NCBI GenBank assembly: GCA_963827735.1
Contig: CAWHBO010000003.1
Coordinates: 124,001 to 188,000, forward strand
From: CAWHBO01 sp963827735
GTDB taxonomy: Bacteria; Patescibacteriota; Patescibacteriia; Patescibacteriales; UBA12075
Direction of reading: 5' to 3'
DNA: 64,000 bases
The notes under the pieces are model-generated. The model did no database searches. It had not been told where the DNA came from and saw only the letters and a list, made by a program, of their open reading frames with translations. The translations under genes were made by a program, and so were the position numbers. Every line of letters begins with the position of its first letter. The first letter of the stretch is position 1. Of this stretch, positions 1-7,587 are shown piece by piece.

Positions 1-1635
1 ATTTTTATATGCTTGTTTATCAATTCCTAACTCCTTTAACCTAGAAACGCCTAAATTTAAAAACCACCGCCAATGATCAAGACTGCCATCGTTATAACTG
101 TGCTCCAACCAATTATCCAACATTTCATCCGGCGTGACCCAAACTGTTTCAAATTCTTTTTCGTGATCTTCAAGCTGCAATGGCAGCCTGTCATTATTTT
201 TTAATACGACCAGATTGCAAAGCGCCAATCCGCAAACTCTGTGTTTTTTTACCGAATTATAATAATTGGTATACGCATGTCCCAATTGTTCAACCAAGTC
301 ATAATTGTAAAAACCGCTTTCTTCCTTCAATTCTCTTTGCACGCAATCAAAAAGATTTTCTCCTTCATTGGCTCCTCCGGAATAAAAAGCCAGCAAGCCA
401 TCAGCGCGCTTTATGACGGCGTATTTCTGCGCTTTCGGATCAAAAACAATCGCGCATCCGCCTCGTTTTTTGATTTCTTCTCCGGTTTTTGTCCCGGTCT
501 CTTTGGCGACCACTTCGCGGATATTAACGCTGTATTTTTTTGCAAACTCAAAGTCCCTCTCATCATGCGCCGGCACCGCCATGATCGCGCCCGTGCCATA
601 CCCCATCATCACATAGTCCGCAATATACACGGGGATCTCTTCACCGTTCACAGGATTTATCGCCATGATACCTTCCAATTTAACGCCCGTCTTCTCTTTA
701 TTTAATTCCGTGCGTTGCAAACTGGTTTTTTTCTTGGCCTCCAAAATATATTCCTCAACTTCTTTATAATTCTTAATTCTTAATTCTTCATTCTTAATTA
801 AAGAATGCTCCGGCGCAACAACCATATAAGTGCATCCAAATAAAGTGTCAGGACGAGTGGTAAAAACTTCCAAATATTCTGATTTTGAATTTTGAATTTG
901 AGAATTTATTTGAAATTTGTCATTTGAAATTTGGAATTTTACAGAAGCTCCTTCGCTTCGTCCGATCCAATTCCTCTGCATCTCTTTGATGGACTCTTCC
1001 CAGTCCGGCAATTTGTCCAAATCGTTGAGCATCCGGTCGGCATAGTCCGTGATCTTAAGCACCCACTGCCGCATCGGTTTTTGCTCAATCTCTGAGCCAC
1101 AGCGCTCGCACTTCCCGTCTTCCAGATCCTCATTAGCCAAGCCGGTCTGGCAAGACGGGCACCAATTGATCGGTTCATAAGATTCATACGCCAAGCCGCG
1201 CTCAAACATCTTCAGGAACGCCCACTGCGTCCATTTGTAAAATTCCGGATCAGTCGTTTTGATCTCCCTGTCCCAATCATAAGAAAACCCGAGCTTTTCA
1301 AGCTGAGCTTTGAAGATGGCAATGTTGTTATCGGTTGCGATTTTCGGGTGCGTTTTGTTGGCCAGAGCGTAATTTTCCGCCGGCAAGCCGAAAGCGTCCC
1401 AGCCCATCGGATGCAGGACATTGAATCCCTGCATCATCTTCATGCGCGAAAAAACATCAGTGGCGATGTAGCCTTTTGGGTGTCCAACATGCAGTCCCGC
1501 TCCGGACGGATACGGAAACATGTCCAAAACATAAAATTTGGGCTTGTCTTTATCCTCGCCGGTTTTATACAGCCCATCCTTCTCCCACTGCTTTTGCCAT
1601 TTGGTTTCTATTTCTTTGTGGTTATATTCATTCAT
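1..1635 (-). CDS. leuS: Leucyl-tRNA synthetase, partial, with NUDIX insertion
   Basis: Charges tRNA-Leu with leucine in the cytoplasm. The reading frame runs open from the ATG at 1635 to the left window edge, giving the first 545 residues; the C-terminal half lies outside. The class I HIGH motif is HVGH at residues 49-52. The CP1 editing domain is visible (TTRPDTLFG, then GTGAIMAVPAHDERD). Just after that motif the frame continues into a segment absent from ordinary LeuRS. It contains a perfect NUDIX box (GX5EX7REUXEEXGU) at about residues 420-442, with GGANEGE and RELKEESGF. Two lysine/glutamine-rich stretches, about residues 232-252 and 279-291, are encoded by the low-complexity repeats seen between genes here. 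Apparent short ORFs in other frames at 180-1421 are shadows of this gene. Identification is certain; the role of the NUDIX part is unknown. Confidence 0.95.
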   Translation of the reverse strand, partial: MNEYNHKEIETKWQKQWEKDGLYKTGEDKDKPKFYVLDMFPYPSGAGLHVGHPKGYIATDVFSRMKMMQGFNVLHPMGWDAFGLPAENYALANKTHPKIATDNNIAIFKAQLEKLGFSYDWDREIKTTDPEFYKWTQWAFLKMFERGLAYESYEPINWCPSCQTGLANEDLEDGKCERCGSEIEQKPMRQWVLKITDYADRMLNDLDKLPDWEESIKEMQRNWIGRSEGASVKFQISNDKFQINSQIQNSKSEYLEVFTTRPDTLFGCTYMVVAPEHSLIKNEELRIKNYKEVEEYILEAKKKTSLQRTELNKEKTGVKLEGIMAINPVNGEEIPVYIADYVMMGYGTGAIMAVPAHDERDFEFAKKYSVNIREVVAKETGTKTGEEIKKRGGCAIVFDPKAQKYAVIKRADGLLAFYSGGANEGENLFDCVQRELKEESGFYNYDLVEQLGHAYTNYYNSVKKHRVCGLALCNLVVLKNNDRLPLQLEDHEKEFETVWVTPDEMLDNWLEHSYNDGSLDHWRWFLNLGVSRLKELGIDKQAYKN

Positions 1636-1711
1636 ATATTTATAATTATTTTAACCTAACATCACATAAAAAGCAAATCTTAAGCCCAGAAAAAAATACC
1701 AAAAAAAAGAA

Positions 1712-1740
1712 TTGACAACCGCTTAAAAGAATGATAACTT
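1712..1740 (+). promoter_or_regulatory. Promoter for the 65-residue ORF
   Basis: Consensus -35 TTGACA at 1712-1717, a 17-bp spacer and a weaker -10 TAACTT at 1735-1740. It points at the small gene starting at 1836 and lies divergent from leuS. Confidence 0.5.
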
Positions 1741-1835
1741 TTTATTAATATAACACTATGTTCTTTTACTCTTTCTGATTTTATATCAGGATTTTCTGAT
1801 TTAAATAAACAAAACAATCAAAAAAGGAGGACTTT

Positions 1836-2033
1836 ATGTGTGGAAATGACCAAAAAGAAGTCATAAAAAAAGCGCAGGATGTTATAATTGATTGCCTACG
1901 CCAGCCAGCAACATCAGGCGATTTAAGGAACTGCCTCAAAAAAGTGGCAACAATATTATCACTTTCCAAAGACGACCTTCAGGAGACAAAAAAAACAAAC
2001 ACCGCAGACGAAGAAATCTATACCAACACATAA
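1836..2033 (+). CDS. Small hypothetical protein (65 aa)
   Basis: No family recognised. The start is well supported by the Shine-Dalgarno AAGGAGG about 6 nt before the ATG, by the promoter near 1712 and by an intrinsic terminator directly after the stop, so this is a complete single-gene transcription unit. The product is helical, with three cysteines (C2, C20, C33) and a charged, disordered-looking C-terminus. It has no signal peptide or membrane segment. The genes either side, leuS and xth, are both on the opposite strand. Function unknown. Confidence 0.7.
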   Translation: MCGNDQKEVIKKAQDVIIDCLRQPATSGDLRNCLKKVATILSLSKDDLQETKKTNTADEEIYTNT

Positions 2034-2055
2034 ACCAAACCATCAGACAAAAATG

Positions 2056-2094
2056 ACCCCCTGGACTCTCAGTTCAAGGGGTTATTATTTTTTT
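2056..2094 (+). terminator. Intrinsic terminator
   Basis: Stem ACCCC..TG.ACT / AGT.CA.GGGGT followed by a T-rich tract. It sits just after the 65-residue gene and also separates it from the convergent xth. Confidence 0.8.
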
Positions 2095-2107
2095 GCACAT
2101 AAGACAA

Positions 2108-2872
2108 TCAAAGCAAGATACCAACCGGACAATGATCGCTTCCCTCAATTTGATCAAGAATAAACGCGTCTTTGATATTTTTCATCACCCTGTCAGAAAC
2201 GCAAAAATAATCAATCCTCCAGCCGATGTTCCTGACTCTCGCTCTCATCCGGTAACTCCACCATGAATATTTTATCTGATCAGGATATTTTTCCCGAAAA
2301 GTATCCTTGAATCCGGACTGCAAAAATTTCGCCATCCACGCCCGTTCTTCATCCGTAAACCCGGGGTTGCCGATGTTCTCTTTCGGTCTCGCCAAATCAA
2401 TCTCGTTATGCGCGACATTATAATCGCCGCAGATGATGACTGGTTTGGACTTTTCTAAACTTTTTATATACCTTAAAAGTTTATCATTAAAATCCAGCTT
2501 GAATCCCAATCTGGACAATTCGTGATTGGCATTCGGAAAATAACAATTGATAAGATAAAATTTATCAAACTCCATCGTCTGCACTCTTCCCTCATTATCA
2601 TCGTCTTTTTTTCCAAATCCGGAAATATAATTCTTAATTCTTAATTTTTCATTCTTAATTAGCATTGCCGTTCCGGAATATCCTTTGCGCTCGGCCGAAT
2701 GATAAAATTCCGTATATCCCGGAAAATCAAACTCTTTTTTCTCAAGCGCGTCTTTATCAATTTTTATTTCCTGCAAACATAAAACGTTGGGATTTTCTTT
2801 TTTTAAAAAATCAGAAAAACCTTTTTTAACGACAGCCCGCAGGCCATTAACATTCCAAGACAATATCTTCAT
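2108..2872 (-). CDS. xth: Exodeoxyribonuclease III (AP endonuclease)
   Basis: Class II AP endonuclease / 3'-5' exonuclease of base excision repair. The length (254 aa) is normal for the family. Conserved motifs are visible in order: SWNVNGLRA with Asn7, LQEIK with the metal-binding Glu35, GDYNVAH with the catalytic Asp and Asn, and the terminal GSDHCPV with the catalytic His. The frame carries a repeat-derived insert at residues 71-82 (LIKNEKLRIKNY), identical in character to the A/T-rich repeat at the 5' end of the gene. It replaces the usual linker between beta strands and keeps the frame open. A long inverted repeat (2880-2987) lies between this gene and the DUF2207 gene upstream of it. 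Confidence 0.93.
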   Translation of the reverse strand: MKILSWNVNGLRAVVKKGFSDFLKKENPNVLCLQEIKIDKDALEKKEFDFPGYTEFYHSAERKGYSGTAMLIKNEKLRIKNYISGFGKKDDDNEGRVQTMEFDKFYLINCYFPNANHELSRLGFKLDFNDKLLRYIKSLEKSKPVIICGDYNVAHNEIDLARPKENIGNPGFTDEERAWMAKFLQSGFKDTFREKYPDQIKYSWWSYRMRARVRNIGWRIDYFCVSDRVMKNIKDAFILDQIEGSDHCPVGILL

Positions 2873-2879
2873 TCAATTA

Positions 2880-2987
2880 AAAATTAAAAATCTTATTTAA
2901 ATTAAGAATTAAAAATTAAAAATTAAAAATTTTTGTAAGTTATTTTAAAAAATTCTTAATTTTTAATTTTTAATTCTTAATTGAATT
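2880..2987. repeat. Long A/T-rich inverted repeat
   Basis: The left arm is built of AATTAAAA/AATTAAGAA units (2880-2931) and the right arm, 2950-2987, is its complement. It could form one long hairpin. It fills the whole gap between xth and the DUF2207 gene and overlaps the latter's stop region. Confidence 0.8.
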
Positions 2988-4692
2988 ACCAGCTTCCGCC
3001 TCCGCCTCCGCCAAACCCACCGCCGGAAAAACCGCCGCCGGATACGCCACTGCCTCCGCTCGGGGCGGATGACATGACGCTGCTTGCTTGGTCGCTGAAA
3101 TTATGCAAACTGGCAGCAAAGAAAACCGGATTAAACATTGCGCCGGACGGCCCGTTATACCAGCCGGGATTTCCATTATATATTCCTTCAAACTGTTTTG
3201 CCCAAGCCTTCTCAACCCCCAGCACCATGGCGTATGGTAACAGCTTCTCAAAAATTTCCGGCTTCTTTTCCGGCGCGTTATGGAAATTAATCCGGTCTTT
3301 TTCAGCCACTGATAAATATAATTTTAACCCCAAGATCTTTTCTTTCGCGTAGGCTCCGGCCAAAGTTTTTGCCGGCATCAATCGACTGAAAATGGCAACA
3401 ATGACTCCGGAAACAAACAAACTGATGGCAGGTAGAAAACCAAAAATTTTAAAAGCCGCTGATCCCAAAAAACAAACGATGATTCCCAAAATCAAATAGG
3501 CCGTCCGAACGGTGCTTGGGTTTTTAAGAAAATATTTTTTCTTGGCCACGGCCTTGTAGGCTTCGGTCTTGATTTTTTGCAAATCTTTGTAATATTCATC
3601 TTTCAAATCGGAAAGCTTAACAAAGCTTGCTCCGTTTTTAAAAAGTGAGTCAAACAAAATCTTATCAAATTCGTTCGCAAGACCGGCGCTATCTTTTATC
3701 TTTTCCAATTCGTAATCATTTTTTGAAAGCAGTCCGGTTTTTTCTTCAAAATTGATTTTCAGATAACCGGTGATTGCCAACTGGATGATCTCGGCTGATA
3801 CATCCTTGTTTTGCGCGCTCTCATCAATGATCGTCCCGACTTCAATCGGCATAAGTCCATCCGGCGCATCGTATTCGGCAATGATCGTTCCCTTTCCCTC
3901 CGGATCACGGCCTTTTTTATGCCATAAATAAAACATGGTTATAAAAATCAGCAAAGGTAAAACTAAAATCAAATTATCCTGGACGATCAGCCAAAGGCCG
4001 GAGAAAAATCCGGGCTGACTGACAATCCTCTTCGGCAAACTAACAGCAATCGTCATGCCTTCTCCCGGTTCAAGAAAATCATTGATAAACACATAGCCGT
4101 TAACCCTGTCCTGACCGCTGTTTAACTGGCGCGAAGAAAAACATTTTTCCGCGCTGCCAATGACACCCGCAAAACACTCGGTGCTGATCCCGTTGGCTTC
4201 TGCATCCGCAGGAAAGTTAACGATAGCCTTGGTTTGTTTGATGGGAACTTGCCAACCGTTGCCGGTCACGTTCCAATACAGTTCATCGCTATCCTTGAAA
4301 AAATTCATAGCCCGGTTGATCGTATATTTTACACGATAAGTCTTTAAGCCGGTAACCAAAGTATCAGCGTCTCCAATCTTGATAACTTTGTTGCCATCTT
4401 TTTGGCTTACGGTAAATTTATAAGGAACGCCGTTCTCGTCGGTGACGCCGATGCCGGACAGGCGCAGATTGAAATTCCCGCCCCGGGCCTTATATGACAC
4501 CGGCAAATAACGGTAGATTCCGTGCTTCTTAAGGCCGCCAAAATCGTAAACGATATCCTCCGTGATGGAGATGCTCGCATTCTGGTTGATCTGTATATCC
4601 GTAGAAAAATCAACAATCGCTTCTTCCGCCCTGGCAGGGGTTACAAAAATCAATCCCAATAAAAAAGTAAAAGTAAAAATTAACTTCTTCAT
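2986..4692 (-). CDS. DUF2207 membrane protein
   Basis: Predicted surface membrane protein of the DUF2207 family, common in CPR and Gram-positive bacteria; molecular function not established. Seen in order: N-terminal signal peptide ending in ARA-EEA, a beta-rich extracellular domain to about residue 225, a membrane helix near 235-252, a cytoplasmic helical domain, two further hydrophobic helices near 395-435, and a glycine-rich tail ending GGGGGGSW. The 568-aa length is typical. The tail resembles those reported to aid membrane association in this family. The gene stands alone. A tiny ORF on the same strand lies just upstream. Confidence 0.85.
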   Translation of the reverse strand: MKKLIFTFTFLLGLIFVTPARAEEAIVDFSTDIQINQNASISITEDIVYDFGGLKKHGIYRYLPVSYKARGGNFNLRLSGIGVTDENGVPYKFTVSQKDGNKVIKIGDADTLVTGLKTYRVKYTINRAMNFFKDSDELYWNVTGNGWQVPIKQTKAIVNFPADAEANGISTECFAGVIGSAEKCFSSRQLNSGQDRVNGYVFINDFLEPGEGMTIAVSLPKRIVSQPGFFSGLWLIVQDNLILVLPLLIFITMFYLWHKKGRDPEGKGTIIAEYDAPDGLMPIEVGTIIDESAQNKDVSAEIIQLAITGYLKINFEEKTGLLSKNDYELEKIKDSAGLANEFDKILFDSLFKNGASFVKLSDLKDEYYKDLQKIKTEAYKAVAKKKYFLKNPSTVRTAYLILGIIVCFLGSAAFKIFGFLPAISLFVSGVIVAIFSRLMPAKTLAGAYAKEKILGLKLYLSVAEKDRINFHNAPEKKPEIFEKLLPYAMVLGVEKAWAKQFEGIYNGNPGWYNGPSGAMFNPVFFAASLHNFSDQASSVMSSAPSGGSGVSGGGFSGGGFGGGGGGSW

Positions 4693-4743
4693 AAATTCGC
4701 ATTATTCGAATTCGCGGCATTCGCATTCATTCGCGGATTCGCA

Positions 4744-4887
4744 TTATTTTATTTTTTCCTTAATAATCCTCTGCAACTCCTTCACCCCCTGTCCGCTAAC
4801 CACCATCTTGGGCCTCTTCTTCTTCTCTCTTTTCCCGCTTTTTCGCAAAACTTCTTCTTCTAAAATATCATGATTTGGTTTATTCAT
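4744..4887 (-). CDS. Small basic hypothetical protein (47 aa)
   Basis: ORF from ATG at 4887 to TAA at 4744. The product begins MNKPNHDILEEEVLRKSGKR and is very lysine/arginine rich, with a predicted amphipathic C-terminal helix (VVSGQGVKELQRIIKEKIK). The frame is clean, the composition is protein-like, and the ATG is 60 nt from the divergent DsbA-like gene, leaving room for a shared promoter region. No family recognised. It may be a nucleic-acid-binding peptide, which is a guess from charge only. Confidence 0.55.
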   Translation of the reverse strand: MNKPNHDILEEEVLRKSGKREKKKRPKMVVSGQGVKELQRIIKEKIK

Positions 4888-4947
4888 ATATAATGTGTTA
4901 TAATAAAATTATCAGCAAGTTGATTTTATATTCTTATTTTAACACTA

Positions 4948-5646
4948 ATGGAGAGCATTAACAAACCTTGGTACCGGCGCTGGTGGGGCATTATGATTTT
5001 GTCTTTGCTTTTTATTTTCATCGTTCTTGGCTCCTGCTTTGCTTTCATGGTTTCTTATATCGCCAATCATCCCTCTAAAGATATTGGATCAAGCGCGCTT
5101 ACCGAAGAAGAGAGGGCAGCCTTAGCTCTAAAAACGAAATTGATCGAAGGAGCTGGCAATTATTTCCTGGGCAAAGAAAACGGCGCAGAGGTGACAATCG
5201 TGGAATTTGCCGATTTTGCCTGTATCCATTGTCAGAACGAATATCCGGTCTTGATGAAATTGAGTATAAAATATAAAGACAGAATAAAGATCATCTTCCG
5301 AGATTATCCTTCAATCGCGGAATACTCGGTTGATTTGGCTTCTGCCGCGCGCTGCGCCGGAGAACAGGGGCTGTTTTGGCCCATGCATGACAAACTGTTT
5401 GAAAATCAAGGCGTATCGGATGCGGCAGGAATAAAAAATCTGGCAACAGATTTGGGGGTAGATGCGGAAAAATTCAACGCCTGCTTTGACAGCCAAAAAG
5501 AACACCCACGAGTTTATCTTAACCTGAAAGACGGCCAAGCGCTGAATGTGCAGGGTACGCCGACATTCTTTATCAACAACGTACAGGTATCCGGAGAAGT
5601 TCCATATGAGACTTTTGTAAAAGCAATTGACGGGATTATCAAATAA
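4948..5646 (+). CDS. DsbA-like thiol oxidoreductase, membrane anchored
   Basis: Thioredoxin-fold protein of the DsbA / thioredoxin_4 family, expected to oxidise or isomerise cysteines of exported proteins. One N-terminal membrane anchor (residues 12-38), a short linker, then a thioredoxin fold. The redox motif CIHC is at about residues 90-93, preceded by VEFADFA. A cis-Pro-containing QGTPTFFIN segment lies near the C-terminus. The length (232 aa) fits membrane-tethered versions common in CPR and Gram-positives. It precedes the low-complexity repeats that flank a four-helix-bundle gene. I see no DsbB-like partner in the window. Confidence 0.88.
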   Translation: MESINKPWYRRWWGIMILSLLFIFIVLGSCFAFMVSYIANHPSKDIGSSALTEEERAALALKTKLIEGAGNYFLGKENGAEVTIVEFADFACIHCQNEYPVLMKLSIKYKDRIKIIFRDYPSIAEYSVDLASAARCAGEQGLFWPMHDKLFENQGVSDAAGIKNLATDLGVDAEKFNACFDSQKEHPRVYLNLKDGQALNVQGTPTFFINNVQVSGEVPYETFVKAIDGIIK

Positions 5647-6234
5647 GATAAATAAGAATAAAAAGAAAAATAAGAATTTATACTAAAAGAAGAAAAAGAA
5701 GAATTTGTACTAAAAAGAATAAAAAAAATAAGAATTTATACTGAAAAGAATAAAAAGAAAAATAAGAATAAAAAGAAAATTGATTAATTATGTACAATGA
5801 AAATTTTAAAAAACATAGCTTTGAAGATGTGAAGGCATGGAAAACAGCTAGAATTTTCAGAACCAATATTTATAACATTACAAAATTATTTCCTGATATT
5901 GAAAAATACTGCTTAACAGCGCAAATAAGAAGAGCGGCTATTTCAATCCATTCGAATATTGCAGAAGGTTATGGTAGATACAGCTTTCAAGAAAATATTC
6001 AATTCTGTAGAATTTCACGCGGGTCATTAAATGAAGTTCTTGATCAATTGTACGTTGCATTGGATGAAAATTATATAGCTGAAGATATTTTTAATAATTT
6101 ATACAAAGAAGGAAGGAATGTAGAAATAGATATAAATTGTTATATCGGTTTTCTAAAGAGTCAACAAGCTCAAATAAAAAAATAATTATTTATCTTTTTA
6201 TTCTTATTTTTCTTTTCATTCTTTTTATTAGAAT
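5644..6234. repeat. Inverted low-complexity repeats around a four-helix-bundle gene
   Basis: The left arm, 5644-5785, is made of AATAAGAATAAAAAGAAAA units. The right arm, 6183-6234, is the complementary TTTTTATTCTTATTTTTCTT. The four-helix-bundle gene 5790-6185 sits in the loop. Confidence 0.75.
5790..6185 (+). CDS. Four helix bundle protein (IVS / S23 type)
   Basis: Member of the four-helix-bundle family first known from intervening sequences inside 23S rRNA genes; relatives include the DGR accessory protein Avd. Visible signature: FEDVKAWKTARIFRTNIY, then LTAQIRRAAISIHSNIAEGYGR and a SRGSLNEVLDQL helix. The length (131 aa) is typical. No enzymatic residues are known; relatives bind nucleic acid. 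The ATG lies right after the left arm of a low-complexity inverted repeat and the stop just before the right arm. This copies the arrangement of rRNA intervening sequences, although here the element lies between protein genes. No reverse transcriptase is nearby, so a DGR role is unlikely. Confidence 0.85.
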   Translation: MYNENFKKHSFEDVKAWKTARIFRTNIYNITKLFPDIEKYCLTAQIRRAAISIHSNIAEGYGRYSFQENIQFCRISRGSLNEVLDQLYVALDENYIAEDIFNNLYKEGRNVEIDINCYIGFLKSQQAQIKK

Positions 6235-6777
6235 ATGAAACAAATCCGAATCCACGGCCGAGGAGGCCAGGGCGTCGTTACCGCCGCTGAAATCATCGCC
6301 ATTGCCGCTTTTAAAGACGGCAAGGAAGCCCAGGCTTTCCCGTCTTTTGGCGTGGAAAGAACCGGCGCTCCCATTGAAGCCTTCGCCAGGATTGACGACA
6401 AGCCCATCCGCTTGAGAGAACAGGTGCAAAACCCTGACATTCTCATCATCCAGGACTCCTCTCTCTTGGAAGTCATTGACGTAACGAAAGGCTGTAATGA
6501 AAAAACGATCGCCATCATAAATTCCACACATGACAAGCAGGATCTAAAAATAAATCTGCCCCAGGAAAATATCTTTGTGATTGACGCCACCAAGATCGCT
6601 TTGGAAGAAATCGGCAAGAACATCGTCAACACCGTGATCATCGGCGCCTTTGCCAAAGGCAGCGGGCTACTCAGCATCAAAGCGGTGGAGGAAGCAATTA
6701 GAGAAAAATTCGGGGAAAAGGGCAATGAAATAGTCGAAAAAAATATAAAAGCAATAAAAAGAGCATATACTATTTAG
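6235..6777 (+). CDS. porC: Pyruvate:ferredoxin oxidoreductase, gamma subunit
   Basis: Gamma subunit of the four-subunit pyruvate (2-oxoacid):ferredoxin oxidoreductase, which converts pyruvate and CoA to acetyl-CoA and CO2 with reduced ferredoxin. The N-terminal IRIHGRGGQGVVTAAEI glycine loop and AFPSFGVERTGAP motif are diagnostic. The length, 180 aa, is normal. It is the first gene of a porC-porD-porA-porB set read in one direction, though the set is broken up by unrelated small genes and repeats. The start ATG follows directly after the right arm of the preceding repeat. Confidence 0.9.
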   Translation: MKQIRIHGRGGQGVVTAAEIIAIAAFKDGKEAQAFPSFGVERTGAPIEAFARIDDKPIRLREQVQNPDILIIQDSSLLEVIDVTKGCNEKTIAIINSTHDKQDLKINLPQENIFVIDATKIALEEIGKNIVNTVIIGAFAKGSGLLSIKAVEEAIREKFGEKGNEIVEKNIKAIKRAYTI

Positions 6778-6850
6778 TTAATTAGTTTATTAGTTAATTA
6801 GGCGCACAAAGCCTAATTAACTAATAAACTAATCACTAATTAACTATCAT
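6775..6850. repeat. Hairpin-forming TTAATTAG repeat
   Basis: TAGTTAATTAGTTTATTAG and its complement flank a 7-nt loop between GGC and GCC. It is a near-perfect long hairpin between porC and porD, overlapping the porC stop. Confidence 0.85.
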
Positions 6851-6872
6851 AAGAAAACTCTATAATAAAAAT

Positions 6873-7130
6873 ATGGATACAACAGTTAGACCAGGCTCAA
6901 CCATAAACAACAAAACCGGCGGCTGGCGCACTTACGTCCCGGTAACGGACCTTGAAAAATGCATCGGCTGCGGGAACTGCGAACGCGTCTGTCCGGAAAG
7001 CGCCGTTTCCATGCGCGTTTTGAACGGCAAGCAAAAGCCGCAGACCGACCTTGATTTCTGCAAAGGCTGCGGGATCTGCGCCGCGGAATGCCCGGTGAAG
7101 TGTATTGTGATGTCGTTAGAAAAGAAATGA
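6873..7130 (+). CDS. porD: Pyruvate:ferredoxin oxidoreductase, delta (ferredoxin) subunit
   Basis: Small 2x[4Fe-4S] ferredoxin subunit that carries electrons from the TPP/Fe-S core. Two complete cluster motifs are visible: CIGCGNCERVCPE and CKGCGICAAECPVKC. The N-terminal TGGWRTYVPV stretch is typical of PorD. It is 85 aa long, slightly short but complete. It lies between porC and porA, separated from each by hairpin repeats. Confidence 0.9.
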   Translation: MDTTVRPGSTINNKTGGWRTYVPVTDLEKCIGCGNCERVCPESAVSMRVLNGKQKPQTDLDFCKGCGICAAECPVKCIVMSLEKK

Positions 7131-7132
7131 CA

Positions 7133-7583
7133 TCAGTTAATTAGTTGATTAGTTAATTAGGAGGACATGAGTCAAGGCATTGATAAATTAAAAATTTATA
7201 TACTTGCTGAAAGATTGGAGATTTTTGTTTATAAAGTAACTGAAAAATTCCCAAATGATGAAAAATACAGAAGTGTTGATCAGCTTAGAAGATCGTCTTC
7301 TTCTTCAACTGATAATATTTCAGAAGCGTATCACAGATATCATTTTAATGACAAAATAAATAGGCTCATAATAGCCCGTGGAGAAGCCGGGGAAACCAGA
7401 GAAGGGATTATAAGGGCACAGAAAAAGGGTTTTTGTTCAGATATAATCTCAAAATTTACATATCAAAAATATACTGAGTTAATAAAAGGCATAAACGGAT
7501 ATATTAATTTCTTACGAAAACAAAAAAAATTATTATAAATATTTTTCCTAATTAACTAATAAACTAATCACTAATCAACTTTC
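7133..7583. repeat. Inverted TTAATTAG repeats flanking a second four-helix-bundle gene
   Basis: Left arm 7133-7162 (TTAATTAGTTGATTAG units) and right arm 7546-7581 (CCTAATTAACTAATAAACT). The gene 7167-7538 lies in the loop. Confidence 0.8.
7167..7538 (+). CDS. Four helix bundle protein (IVS / S23 type), second copy
   Basis: Same family as the gene at 5790, but diverged: LKIYILAERLEIFVYKVTEKF, VDQLRRSSSSSTDNISEAYHR and IARGEAGETREGIIRA match the family's three conserved helices. It is 123 aa. The ATG is preceded by AGGAGGAC inside the left repeat arm, which therefore also supplies the Shine-Dalgarno. The gene interrupts the por operon between porD and porA and sits in the loop of an inverted repeat. 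This suggests insertion as an IVS-like cassette, an inference from position. Confidence 0.85.
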   Translation: MSQGIDKLKIYILAERLEIFVYKVTEKFPNDEKYRSVDQLRRSSSSSTDNISEAYHRYHFNDKINRLIIARGEAGETREGIIRAQKKGFCSDIISKFTYQKYTELIKGINGYINFLRKQKKLL

Positions 7584-7587
7584 CTAT

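Noticed and set aside
411..1421. Short minus-strand ORFs at 411-599, 939-1205 and 1212-1421
   Set aside because: They lie in other frames of the open leuS reading frame.
5790..7538. Four-helix-bundle proteins as Avd of a diversity-generating retroelement
   Set aside because: No reverse transcriptase, template repeat or variable repeat in the window.
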